DNA from: Vibrio marinisediminis
Lineage (GTDB): Bacteria; Pseudomonadota; Gammaproteobacteria; Enterobacterales; Vibrionaceae
Direction of reading: 5' to 3'
NCBI RefSeq assembly: GCF_014050145.1
Contig: NZ_JACFYF010000002.1
Location: 186,001 to 250,000, forward strand
Length of the DNA: 64,000 nt
Shown piece after piece: positions 55,893 to 64,000 of the stretch. The notes beneath the pieces are model-generated. The model was not told the origin of the DNA. It saw only the letters and a list, made by a program, of their open reading frames with translations, and searched no databases. Positions within the stretch are counted from its first letter, which is position 1, and each line of letters starts with the position of its first letter. The position numbers were made by a program, and so were the translations under genes.

Positions 55893-58800
55893 TTATTGGT
55901 TCTCTACTTTGACTCTAAAAAAGAGAGCATAGAATAATGGAATAACCACAAGGGTTAGAATGGTTGCAAACAACAAACCAAACATAATTGTCACCGCCAT
56001 ACTCTTAAAGAACGGATCAATAAGAAGTGGAGCAACCCCTAAAATAGTGGTTAATGCGCCAAGTAATACTGGGCGCGCGCGGCTTGTCGCCGCATCGATA
56101 ATCGCAAAGTACGGCAGTTTACCTTGCGCTATCTCTACATCGGCTTGATCCACCAGTACGATGGCGTTTTTCACCATCATACCAATCAAGCTGAGGAAGC
56201 CTAAAATAGCCATAAATTCAAATGGCGTTTGGAACACGATTAATCCCACCGTCACACCAATGACGGCTAATGGCGCTGTTAACCAAATAACCAATGGCTG
56301 ACGAACCGCGTTGAACATAAAGATCACCGACAAAATCATCGCCGCAAAGCCGTAAGGCGCTGAAATTACCAAACCTTCATTGGCATCTTTCGAGGCTTTG
56401 AATTCCCCATACCATGTCAGCTTATAGCCTGGCGGTAGTTCAATCGCTTCAATCTTACTGCGTACATCTTTAAAGGCATCCGCCGTCAAAATGCCAGGGG
56501 CAGGGTCTGCTTGAACCAAAATCGTTGGCATACGGTCGATTCGACGTAAGATGGCGTCTTGCCAAACGACATCAACCGAATCAACCACTTGGCTAACGGG
56601 AACAAACCCACCCACTGTCGCGCTATAAACTTCAGTGTTTTCAACTGCTCGCTGATGATCTCGCTCGTTTTCAGGCGCACGAACCACAATCGGGATCAAG
56701 TCATCACCTTCACGGTAAACACCCACGTTACGTCCTGTCAGTGTTTGCGCGATTGCTTGGTTAATCTCTTGCGTGGTTAAACCCAAACGCTGTGCTTTTT
56801 CAGCCGAATAAACAGGGCGAAGTACTGGTACTTGTTGACGCCAGTCATCTTGTACCGCAATCAAATGACTGTCGGCGTGCATAATCGCTTTCGCTTGCTC
56901 AGACAATTGGCGAAGAACATCACTATCGGGTCCTTTAAAGCCCGCTTCGATCTTCTTACCGCCCCCACGACCTAGCATGAACTTCCATACTTTGATCGAC
57001 GCATCTGGGTATTTCGCTGATAGCTCAGTTTGCAACTCAACCAATAACGGGGCGATATCTTTATAATCTTCGATATCAATCAGCAATTGACCATAGCTAG
57101 TATTACGAGCTTCTGGCGCATAAGTCAGCATAAAGCGCAGACCACCACCACCGATAAAGCTAGTGATATTAGTGATACCTTCTTTGGCTCTAACATCTTT
57201 TTCAATTGCAGCGACATAGCGCTCAGTGCGGCTGATATCCGAGCCCTGCGGCAAGTATACATCCACGACAAACTGAGGACGTTGTGAGTCAGGCATGAAG
57301 CCCGGCGGCACATAGCGTAAGCCATAAATTGCCGTCACCATCAGTGCCAATATCATCATCAAGCTAGCAACACGATGTCTGAGTACCCATGCCAGTAGCA
57401 CTTTGTACATCGCCATCATACGACCATCTTTTATCTCGCCTTCTATCGCCTTCACTTTCAAGAAGTCGAAACACAACATTGGGGTTACGGTAACCGCGAA
57501 TACCCAACTCAAGAACATTGAGTAAAGAATGACCCAAAATAGTGAGCCCGCATATTCGCCCATATCTGAAGGTGATAAACCAATGGCACTAAAGGCAAAA
57601 ATACCCACAACGGTACCGCCAAGCAGTGGCCATTTGGTTGCGTTAACCACATCTGAAACAATCTTTTCTTTATCTTCCTCAGGGTTTTGCTGCAAACGAA
57701 CAAGAATGCCGTCCGTGACCACAATGGCGTTATCCACCAGCATACCGAGCGCAATAATCAACGCCCCCAGCGAGATACGTTGCATCGCAATATCTTCAAT
57801 GAACATGATGCACAAGGTACCCGCTACGGTCAGTAGCAATACAAAACCAATGATCACGCCTGAACGCACACCCATAAATAACAGCAGAACAATAAATACA
57901 ATTGCCACTGCGGCTATTAGGTTATCAATAAAGTTGGCGACTGAAGCCCGTACCGAATCAGACTGCATTGAGATGATATTAAGATCCACCCCTAAAGGAC
58001 GTTGCCCCTCAAGCTCTGCAAGGCGCGCTTTAACCGCATCGCCCATATCGACAACATTGCCCCCTGTCACATTGGAAATACCAAATCCAACAGCACGCTG
58101 ACCGTTGTAACGCATCAACATACTTGCAGGCTCTTGGTAACCACGGGTAACTGTGGCGATATCACCAAGGCGCATCACCGTATTGTCTTGACCAACGCCT
58201 ACTTGCAGGTTTCGTAAATCTTTAAACGAGCTAATGCTGGAACTTGGGATCACCGGAATGCGCATATCATGGGTTTGAACTGCCCCAGCTACAGTCACCA
58301 AGTTTTGCTTTTGCAGCACTTGGAACACTTGCTGAGCAGAAACACCAAAGCTTGCCAAGCGCTCACTGGAGATCTCAACAAAGATCGTCTCTTGGCGCTC
58401 TGCTAACGTCGCTGTTTTCGCCACGCCCGGTACCAATACCAATTCACGACGTAAACCATCAACGTAGTCTTGCAGTTGCTTATCTGTGTACCCTTCGCCA
58501 GTGACGGCAAAGAACAGAGCGTATACATCGGCGAAATCATCATTGACTATTGATGCGCCCGCCCCCGGTGGTAGCTGCCGCTGTGCATCCGCTACTTTTC
58601 GGCGTAACTTGTCCCAAACTTGCTGTAATTCGGCACCACTTTTCGCAAACTCAAGCTTAATCTCAACCGTTACCTCAGACATTCCTTGTTTAGAGACTGA
58701 TTTGACTTCTTTAAGCTCTTGCAGTGATTGCACGGCACCTTCAATGACATCGGTTACCTCATCCGACACTTCTTGCGCTGTCGCACCGGAGTAAGGGGTA

Positions 58801-58943
58801 TTGATAACAGCCTGGCGAATAACAAACTCCGGATCTTCAAAACGACCCAGCTTCAGATAACTGATGTAACCACCGATCAAGATCAGCGCGATAAGAACCC
58901 AAACACTAGTGCGCTTAGCTATCGTATAACGAGCAATATTCAT
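55893..58943 (-). CDS. RND efflux transporter permease
   Basis: 1016 residues with the twelve-helix AcrB-like pattern and two large periplasmic loops. Proton-relay acidic residues are expected in the segment LGMLVDNAIVVTDGILV (TM4 region, about residues 400-416), and GMMVKNAIVLVDQADVEI is the matching TM10 segment. It exports amphipathic compounds with the adaptor and an outer-membrane channel (TolC-like) encoded elsewhere. The start codon overlaps the adaptor stop (TAATG). Which vibrio Vex pump it corresponds to is not certain, so no symbol is given. Confidence 0.93.
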   Translation of the reverse strand: MNIARYTIAKRTSVWVLIALILIGGYISYLKLGRFEDPEFVIRQAVINTPYSGATAQEVSDEVTDVIEGAVQSLQELKEVKSVSKQGMSEVTVEIKLEFAKSGAELQQVWDKLRRKVADAQRQLPPGAGASIVNDDFADVYALFFAVTGEGYTDKQLQDYVDGLRRELVLVPGVAKTATLAERQETIFVEISSERLASFGVSAQQVFQVLQKQNLVTVAGAVQTHDMRIPVIPSSSISSFKDLRNLQVGVGQDNTVMRLGDIATVTRGYQEPASMLMRYNGQRAVGFGISNVTGGNVVDMGDAVKARLAELEGQRPLGVDLNIISMQSDSVRASVANFIDNLIAAVAIVFIVLLLFMGVRSGVIIGFVLLLTVAGTLCIMFIEDIAMQRISLGALIIALGMLVDNAIVVTDGILVRLQQNPEEDKEKIVSDVVNATKWPLLGGTVVGIFAFSAIGLSPSDMGEYAGSLFWVILYSMFLSWVFAVTVTPMLCFDFLKVKAIEGEIKDGRMMAMYKVLLAWVLRHRVASLMMILALMVTAIYGLRYVPPGFMPDSQRPQFVVDVYLPQGSDISRTERYVAAIEKDVRAKEGITNITSFIGGGGLRFMLTYAPEARNTSYGQLLIDIEDYKDIAPLLVELQTELSAKYPDASIKVWKFMLGRGGGKKIEAGFKGPDSDVLRQLSEQAKAIMHADSHLIAVQDDWRQQVPVLRPVYSAEKAQRLGLTTQEINQAIAQTLTGRNVGVYREGDDLIPIVVRAPENERDHQRAVENTEVYSATVGGFVPVSQVVDSVDVVWQDAILRRIDRMPTILVQADPAPGILTADAFKDVRSKIEAIELPPGYKLTWYGEFKASKDANEGLVISAPYGFAAMILSVIFMFNAVRQPLVIWLTAPLAVIGVTVGLIVFQTPFEFMAILGFLSLIGMMVKNAIVLVDQADVEIAQGKLPYFAIIDAATSRARPVLLGALTTILGVAPLLIDPFFKSMAVTIMFGLLFATILTLVVIPLFYALFFRVKVENQ

Positions 58944-60049
58944 TATTGAGCCTCGTTGTTACCATTGCTCATAGGGCGGATTTGCATTCCTTCCTGTAAG
59001 CTCGACATACCGGCAATCACAACCTGTTCACCCACTTTTAGGTTGTCTTTAATCACCACTCGGTCACGACTCAAAGCGCCCACTTCAACGTAGCGCTTAC
59101 TCACTTTGTTGTCAGTACCGACAACCCAAACATATTGTTTGCCTTGGTTATCTGGTACAACCGCGACGATCGGTAAAGTAATATTGACGTTCGCTTTCGC
59201 ATTGCTGTTATCAACAGGAATCACTTTGACAGTCATCCCCGGCAGTACGCGATAGCCTTTTAACTCTTTGAATCCCAATACAACCGCATAAGTTTGACTA
59301 ATTGGATCAGCTTGAGTGGCATAGGTTCTCAGTGTTAAATCAAATAGGTGGTCTGGGATGGCACTTATTTCAGCTTTTGCTTTAGTGCCCGCCACCGATG
59401 AAAGCATGACACTGTCTGGGATGTAGATAACCACTTCCAAGTCTTCGAGATCATGCAGAGCAAATACAGGAGCATTGGCTTGAATTTGTACGTAATTATC
59501 AACAAATCGACGACCAACAATGCCATCAAATGGGGCTTTAATTTCGGTATAATCTAGTTGGCGCTGAGCCTCATCGCGGCGGTTTTTTGCCAAGTTATAA
59601 CGGGTTGTTATTTCATCTAATTGGCTTTTCGAAATAGCTTTGCTCTTCTCATAAATCGCCTTGCCACGTTGGTACTCCACTTCACTGTTTTGCAGTTCCA
59701 ACTGGGCAGAAGCTAACGCTGTCTGCGCATCACGAGAATCCAAGCGTGCCAATAATTGACCAGCGCGAACGCGATCACCTTCATTGACTAGAAGTTCTGT
59801 TAATAGCCCACCAACACGAAACGAGAGATCAGCACGCTCTGCCGCTCGCACCACACCATTAAAGCTTAAGCTGTCACCTCGACTGGCACTTACAACCTCA
59901 GTTAGCGCAGGTTTAACGACAGGCGCGACAACAACGGGTTTGGCTTCTTCGCCACAACCGGTCAACATCAAACCTGTGAGAGACAAACTCACCGCCATAG
60001 CCAGTGTTTTTAATGAAATTTTCGCAGACATTTTATGCGCGTTATTCAC
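58943..60049 (-). CDS. RND efflux periplasmic adaptor lipoprotein
   Basis: 368 residues. A lipobox LTGC follows a hydrophobic signal (AMAVSLSLTGLMLTGC), so a lipid-anchored membrane-fusion protein. The barrel-sandwich and coiled-coil hairpin lie at about 60-180 (AERADLSFRVGGLLTELLVN, AQTALASAQLELQNSEVEYQ, FDGIVGRRFVDNYVQI). I chose the GTG at 60049 because GGAG lies six bases upstream; a TTG at 60061 overlaps that ribosome site, and an ATG at 60031 is also possible. Divergent from a TetR gene with palindromic repeats between. Confidence 0.9.
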   Translation of the reverse strand: MNNAHKMSAKISLKTLAMAVSLSLTGLMLTGCGEEAKPVVVAPVVKPALTEVVSASRGDSLSFNGVVRAAERADLSFRVGGLLTELLVNEGDRVRAGQLLARLDSRDAQTALASAQLELQNSEVEYQRGKAIYEKSKAISKSQLDEITTRYNLAKNRRDEAQRQLDYTEIKAPFDGIVGRRFVDNYVQIQANAPVFALHDLEDLEVVIYIPDSVMLSSVAGTKAKAEISAIPDHLFDLTLRTYATQADPISQTYAVVLGFKELKGYRVLPGMTVKVIPVDNSNAKANVNITLPIVAVVPDNQGKQYVWVVGTDNKVSKRYVEVGALSRDRVVIKDNLKVGEQVVIAGMSSLQEGMQIRPMSNGNNEAQ

Positions 60050-60101
60050 AGTATTCTCCAATTAGGAAAGCATTGATGGGCTCTATCTCTGAGAGAACCA
60101 A

Positions 60102-60125
60102 AAAGTAAACTCATGAGTGTAGTTT
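60102..60125. promoter_or_regulatory. Operator-like palindrome 1 for the TetR regulator
   Basis: GTAAACTC at 60105-60112 faces GAGTGTAG, an imperfect palindrome. The AAAGTAAACTC core recurs in direct orientation 48 bp away in the second site. Confidence 0.6.
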
Positions 60126-60149
60126 TGGATTCTATTTCAGGATTCGCAC

Positions 60150-60175
60150 AAAGTAAACTCTCAAGTTTACCTTTT
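60150..60175. promoter_or_regulatory. Operator-like palindrome 2 for the TetR regulator
   Basis: GTAAACT (60153-60159) and AGTTTAC (60164-60170) form a perfect palindrome with four-base centre, embedded in AAAG and CTTTT. It shares the AAAGTAAACTC core with the site at 60102-60125. It is expected to bind the adjacent TetR and control both divergent promoters. Confidence 0.7.
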
Positions 60176-60221
60176 GGAGCGCTATTGCTAAACTATGCAC
60201 AGAATTAACAAGGAGAACCCC

Positions 60222-60815
60222 ATGACGCGCTCAGAACAGAAGCAGCTAGCTATCATCAATGCGGCAAAATTAGAGTTTATAGAGAATGGATTTTCTGCCG
60301 CTAATATGAATAACATCTGTACAGCCGCCGAGGTTTCCAAACGTACCTTGTATCGACATTTTGAGAGTAAGGAATTGTTGTTTGAAGCGGTGCTCGCAGA
60401 GGTACAAGAAAGTACGATTCGAATTACCCACTACCCTTTCGATGCCAAACGACCGTTAGAAGAACAACTTAGAGCCGTAACACTTCGCGAAGCTGAAGTG
60501 ATGTATAGCACCTATGGGATTGCACTTTCGCGCACCATTGTGATGGAGTTTTTCCGCCAACCTGAGCTGGCAAAAAGTATGACGCAACGGCTGTACCGCA
60601 CACGCGCTGTCAGTAACTGGTTCGAGCAAGCCATCGACGCCAAGATGCTTGTCGCAGAAGATGTGCAAACTATCACCAGCGTCTACATTAGTATTTTCCA
60701 AGGTTTGCTCTTTTGGCCGCAAGTGCTCGACTTACTGCCTCAACCTGAGGGAGAAGAGCTTGAGAAAAAAGTGGCGACGATCGTCAGCACCATTTTGCGT
60801 GCATTTGCTCCCTAA
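60222..60815 (+). CDS. TetR/AcrR family transcriptional regulator
   Basis: 197 residues. The N-terminal helix-turn-helix spans IINAAKLEFIENGFSAANMN and ICTAAEVSKRTLYRHFESKE (about residues 11-58). The C-terminal ligand domain is helical. Start ATG 60222 has AAGGAG six bases upstream; an in-frame upstream codon at 60195 lacks one. It is divergent from the RND operon and is its probable local repressor. Confidence 0.92.
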   Translation: MTRSEQKQLAIINAAKLEFIENGFSAANMNNICTAAEVSKRTLYRHFESKELLFEAVLAEVQESTIRITHYPFDAKRPLEEQLRAVTLREAEVMYSTYGIALSRTIVMEFFRQPELAKSMTQRLYRTRAVSNWFEQAIDAKMLVAEDVQTITSVYISIFQGLLFWPQVLDLLPQPEGEELEKKVATIVSTILRAFAP

Positions 60816-60848
60816 GCTCAAACCCCACACCAACTTAGCAAACCCAAA

Positions 60849-60880
60849 AATAAGAAAAGCCCCGAAGGGCTTTTCTTATT
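60849..60880. terminator. Bidirectional terminator overlapping the end of the DUF6701 gene
   Basis: AATAAGAAAAGCCC and GGGCTTTTCTTATT form a perfect 14-bp stem with a CGAA loop. The stem includes the last five bases of the convergent large gene. Confidence 0.92.
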
Positions 60881-63800
60881 GATAGCGTTCCATAAAGTAA
60901 ATCACATTATTAGAACCGCCTGACACACCAAATGTTGCTATCGCTTTGGGCGGTTGCCAGAAGCTACTTTGGCTACCACATTTGCTCGGTGCGCTCGTAC
61001 TTGGATCGTTATCTATCTCCCAACAGTAACCCAACCACTTTTCAACACCCTGACTAAACTGCATTGGTACTAACACGCTGCCCGGTGCATCAGCTCCTAT
61101 AACTGTGCTCGTTTTTCCAGCCTCCAATTTAGGTTCATCAACTTTCATGGAATCGGCAATTAACACTGGCGAGCTTTGCCCCGTAACAGAAGGCTCCGTC
61201 ACAATGTCACTGACTTCTGGCAACTCCGCTTCATTACCAAGTCCTATCTGAGTTGCATCATCCCAAGCATTGATAGCAAACTTATTGTTATGCCAGTACT
61301 CAGTTTGAATGGCCATAGGGAACAATTGGTTAATCGGACCCGAGGCATTTTTGATCACCAAGCGCCCAAAACGCACATCGATAGGCTCGCCCAATGTGAT
61401 TGCTGTACCAGCAAAGTTTTCTGTCACGTCACCTTGTTCGTAAACCGGTACTGATACGCCTACGATGTTATCTTCTACGCTGGCTTGAAGTTGGATATCA
61501 GCCAGTTCTTGCTTGCACTCAGAGTCACGGTAGAACTGATATGGTTGTGCCGGTAGCTGCCACTGTCCATTTGACCAAGTATCATCAAATTCGATCGACT
61601 TCATCTGTTCATCAACCAATAGAGATTGGTTACAAGCGGGCAAAGTAGAGTCGCCATAATCAAAACTGAGATCTGCTAGAGCAGGTAGCTCGTTACTGGC
61701 CAATTTAGATGCATCATAAAAACTCAAATCTCGGTTGTTTGCGCTTTTTGCTTGCAAGGTAAAGGCCACGTCTACATCAGGCTTGCCAAAATAAGTCCAC
61801 GGTTCACCATTATCATGTTTCATTGGTACTTGATAACGGCGAGTCATTGAATAGTGATCAGGGTAGAAATAGCCCACCACATCATGATTGGCTAAGTCAG
61901 TCACTTTGCTGGTATCAAGAAAACTCTTTAACTGACTCTCACCACGATAACTATCGACGACCCAACGCGTTTTGATTGAGCCAACGTTGTCATACTCAAA
62001 TTTGTTCAGCAATACACCGCTAACGAATTGTCGGTTCAAACCGCTTGGCGAACTGAGTAAGGGGGTAACTGTTGACTGACTTGCAGGGACGACAATACTG
62101 GCACTATAGCCGGTTGAGCCAGACGACAATTGCCCATCAAAGTTCTGTGTAATGATGCCTGCTTTGTTTACGGCATCAACTTCGACCATAAACGGTGTTC
62201 CAGCAGAAACAAAAGGCGCAGAACCAAACTGGCTCACCACGCTCTCATCATCTGCCTTATAGTTTTGCCTTACTGCCAGTGCATAAGGCGTGAACGTTTC
62301 ACTAAACTCACTGGTTTTTAATTTGCCTTCTGTCGGCAAATAGTCAGCCTCAATATTTAGTTTTCCAGACTCTGAGTAGCTTGCTGGCAAAATTTCACTC
62401 ACACCATTGGAGAATGAAACCGTGCGGTCTTCACCACTCGCATTCAATGCTTTACCTTTAAGAGCAAGGTTGCCCAACACTTTCTCTAATCCTTTGTTAT
62501 AGCGGAAAGTAAAGGTTTTATCGCCTTGGTAGTCAGGGTCTACACTGCATTGAGTTTGATCTTCTAAGGCTACATTACGGACCAACTGAATCTGAAACTC
62601 CTCGCCCGCTTTATAGTAATTAGGGGCTTGGTAAAGCACTATCTTGAAGCCTTCTTTACTGAACAACGCAGAGTCACTATCAGACCCCACATCAACCGCA
62701 TTAGCTGTGAGGGTTACGTTTTGCAACTCAGAATCGGTAGCAACCCAAATGGTGCGTTCTAAATTACTTCCTTTGCTAAACAAGATTGTTTTGCCTGTAG
62801 AGCAACGCGTTTGTGAATTGGCATTGCCTCTTTCAAATGCCGTCGCATTAAACCAACAACCCGTTGGAGGCACATCAAAACTGACGTCTACGTTAACATC
62901 TTCCGATAGCTGACCGCCGTCGACATCAAGTAGGATCTTGTATTGTGCCACTTCACAGGTTAACGGCGAGCCCGGTGCTTTCACCTCAATACCTTTGACG
63001 GGGTTGCCAATTTCAAAACTGTGGTCTTCCACCTCTCCATCATGGGCTTCGCCATAGGGGCTTTGCACTTGTGCACTCGAGTATCGAACACGCAGGTAAC
63101 CTCGGTTGCCATGATTTGTAGGTATTGATGGCACACTAATGCCACTACTTAAATCATTAACCTTATACCATTCACTGTCATTACCCCAGTTGACCCAAAC
63201 GGAGGCATAACCGCCCCCGCGTTTATCAAGATGTATTGAATAGGAGCGACCAGGAATCAACGGCTCTTCAGCAATATTAATAATGGTATTAGTGGCTCGA
63301 TCACGAATAAACACACCATCATCAGACAAATCCGAAGCAGCCTCTGGATCATGTCCTGGACCAATATCCGCAGACCACGTATTGCCCAGCTTCAAAAACT
63401 CTGAACCGCCAAGGTGTCGAGCTGGATTTCCACCTTCTAACGATTCTGGTACATCGCCATAATCGGCATGGATTGAACACCCACCAGCATCATTGCTGGT
63501 CGTACTTTTGTCGACACCTTTTAGTTCAAAGCGAATTTCTTCCTTCTCAAGGTCAATCGAGTAGAGCGCTGTGGTTGGATGATTTCGCTCATAATTACTG
63601 AGATCACCATCCTGGTCTAAGTCATGTCGACCACCATTCGTCATGGCAAACATGATCCCACCTTTGTTTATCGCTACGCCTCCAGCACCTAGTTTTTTAT
63701 CTGCATCACGAACGGGCCAGACGGGTTTTTTGCCATCCGCACTTGAATTAAGCTTTAGTTGTAAATCTATCGTGCGGAAACTGCCCGCAGGTTCTGAGCT

Positions 63801-64000
63801 AGAAACGTCTTTGATAGCAATGCGATAGAGTTGAGTAAGATCTTGTTTCAACGCATACACATACGACCCAGTTGGATCTTTAGGGTTGAAAGCAAAGTCG
63901 GCACTCCAAGGTGTACTCCCTTGAATATTGTTCAGCTGAATCGTATCAAATAGCCCTGTGGCTAAGTCGATGCGGACTAATGTATGCCAAGTACCGCGCC
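60876..64000 (-). CDS. Large GEVED / DUF6701 (MshQ-like) surface protein, C-terminal part
   Basis: 1040 residues are visible and the frame stays open to the window edge, so the N-terminus lies beyond 64000. The upstream part includes WSADFAFNPKDPTGSYVYAL and repeated Asp-rich segments (LDQDGDLSNYE). A GEVED-type motif (GEAHDGEVEDHSFEI) lies near 63020. From about 62960 down, CEVAQYKILLDVDGG, CWFNATAFERG and later beta-rich segments match DUF6701, the domain that ends MshQ of the MSHA pilus locus. Several Cys pairs suggest an exported protein. No msh genes accompany it here, so it is a stand-alone MshQ-like protein; function unknown. Confidence 0.75.
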   Translation of the reverse strand, partial: RGTWHTLVRIDLATGLFDTIQLNNIQGSTPWSADFAFNPKDPTGSYVYALKQDLTQLYRIAIKDVSSSEPAGSFRTIDLQLKLNSSADGKKPVWPVRDADKKLGAGGVAINKGGIMFAMTNGGRHDLDQDGDLSNYERNHPTTALYSIDLEKEEIRFELKGVDKSTTSNDAGGCSIHADYGDVPESLEGGNPARHLGGSEFLKLGNTWSADIGPGHDPEAASDLSDDGVFIRDRATNTIINIAEEPLIPGRSYSIHLDKRGGGYASVWVNWGNDSEWYKVNDLSSGISVPSIPTNHGNRGYLRVRYSSAQVQSPYGEAHDGEVEDHSFEIGNPVKGIEVKAPGSPLTCEVAQYKILLDVDGGQLSEDVNVDVSFDVPPTGCWFNATAFERGNANSQTRCSTGKTILFSKGSNLERTIWVATDSELQNVTLTANAVDVGSDSDSALFSKEGFKIVLYQAPNYYKAGEEFQIQLVRNVALEDQTQCSVDPDYQGDKTFTFRYNKGLEKVLGNLALKGKALNASGEDRTVSFSNGVSEILPASYSESGKLNIEADYLPTEGKLKTSEFSETFTPYALAVRQNYKADDESVVSQFGSAPFVSAGTPFMVEVDAVNKAGIITQNFDGQLSSGSTGYSASIVVPASQSTVTPLLSSPSGLNRQFVSGVLLNKFEYDNVGSIKTRWVVDSYRGESQLKSFLDTSKVTDLANHDVVGYFYPDHYSMTRRYQVPMKHDNGEPWTYFGKPDVDVAFTLQAKSANNRDLSFYDASKLASNELPALADLSFDYGDSTLPACNQSLLVDEQMKSIEFDDTWSNGQWQLPAQPYQFYRDSECKQELADIQLQASVEDNIVGVSVPVYEQGDVTENFAGTAITLGEPIDVRFGRLVIKNASGPINQLFPMAIQTEYWHNNKFAINAWDDATQIGLGNEAELPEVSDIVTEPSVTGQSSPVLIADSMKVDEPKLEAGKTSTVIGADAPGSVLVPMQFSQGVEKWLGYCWEIDNDPSTSAPSKCGSQSSFWQPPKAIATFGVSGGSNNVIYFMERYQ

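Noticed and set aside
57529-58101. 190-codon frame antisense to the RND permease
   Set aside because: Shadow of a well-supported pump gene; Ser/Thr/Pro-rich with no domain.

Overview
The window is a chromosomal segment of a Vibrio (Vibrionaceae, Gammaproteobacteria). The evidence is gene content and order: kdsB-trm112-lpxK-msbA-comEC, lolCDE, a PilZ gene, mfd, csiV, then ndh-ycfP-thiK-lpoB-ycfL-hinT, an MCP, a DUF1887 gene, fadR-nhaB-dsbB and ftsK-lrp-ald. From memory this follows the V. cholerae VC1875-VC1905 block. The FadR has the 279-residue length typical of vibrios, and a CsiV homologue is present. I see no rRNA, tRNA, CRISPR array, insertion sequence or prophage.

Layout. 0-9 kb (mostly minus strand): envelope biogenesis, with Kdo synthesis, lipid A 4'-kinase, the lipid A flippase, the DNA-uptake channel ComEC and the lipoprotein-release ABC transporter LolCDE. 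9.2-14.8 kb (plus): a degenerate PilZ protein, Mfd, CsiV and a GNAT acetyltransferase. 14.8-20.5 kb: an apparent accessory cassette with a small beta-barrel outer-membrane protein, a lone type IV prepilin-like protein, a 536-residue lipoprotein with an RTX-like C-terminus, and an OmpR-type two-component system. Three intergenic regions of this cassette carry GTAAG or GTAAG-like repeats one helical turn apart, suggesting a self-contained regulon. 20.5-26.7 kb: ndh, with a good promoter, a perfect FNR palindrome and a hairpin-rich leader, followed by the ycfP/thiK/lpoB/ycfL/hinT neighbourhood.

26.9-38.6 kb (mostly plus): a chemoreceptor, a CARF-nuclease (DUF1887/Card1 family) with no CRISPR system nearby, the nitric-oxide-responsive norR-hcp-hcr module with a sigma-54 promoter and paired NorR-type sites, then fadR, nhaB and dsbB. 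38.8-43.9 kb: ftsK, lrp and ald. 44-48.5 kb: yfbV, ackA and pta, which in V. cholerae lie elsewhere (VC1097-VC1099, from memory), so a synteny breakpoint falls near 43.9-44.0 kb. 48.5-55.8 kb: an MgtC/DUF4010 membrane protein, DUF3081, and a divergent anaerobic DMSO-reductase locus (dmsABC facing a TorD-type chaperone and a NapF-like ferredoxin) with mirrored FNR-like sites. 55.9-60.8 kb: an RND pump and adaptor divergent from a TetR regulator, with repeated operator-like palindromes between them. 60.9 kb to the end: the C-terminal part of a very large GEVED/DUF6701 (MshQ-like) surface protein that runs off the window.

The best candidates for something undescribed are the 14.8-20.5 kb cassette with its own regulatory motif, and the orphan CARF-nuclease whose ligand loop is altered while its nuclease motif is intact. 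All homology statements are from recognition of sequence and gene order; no database search was run.
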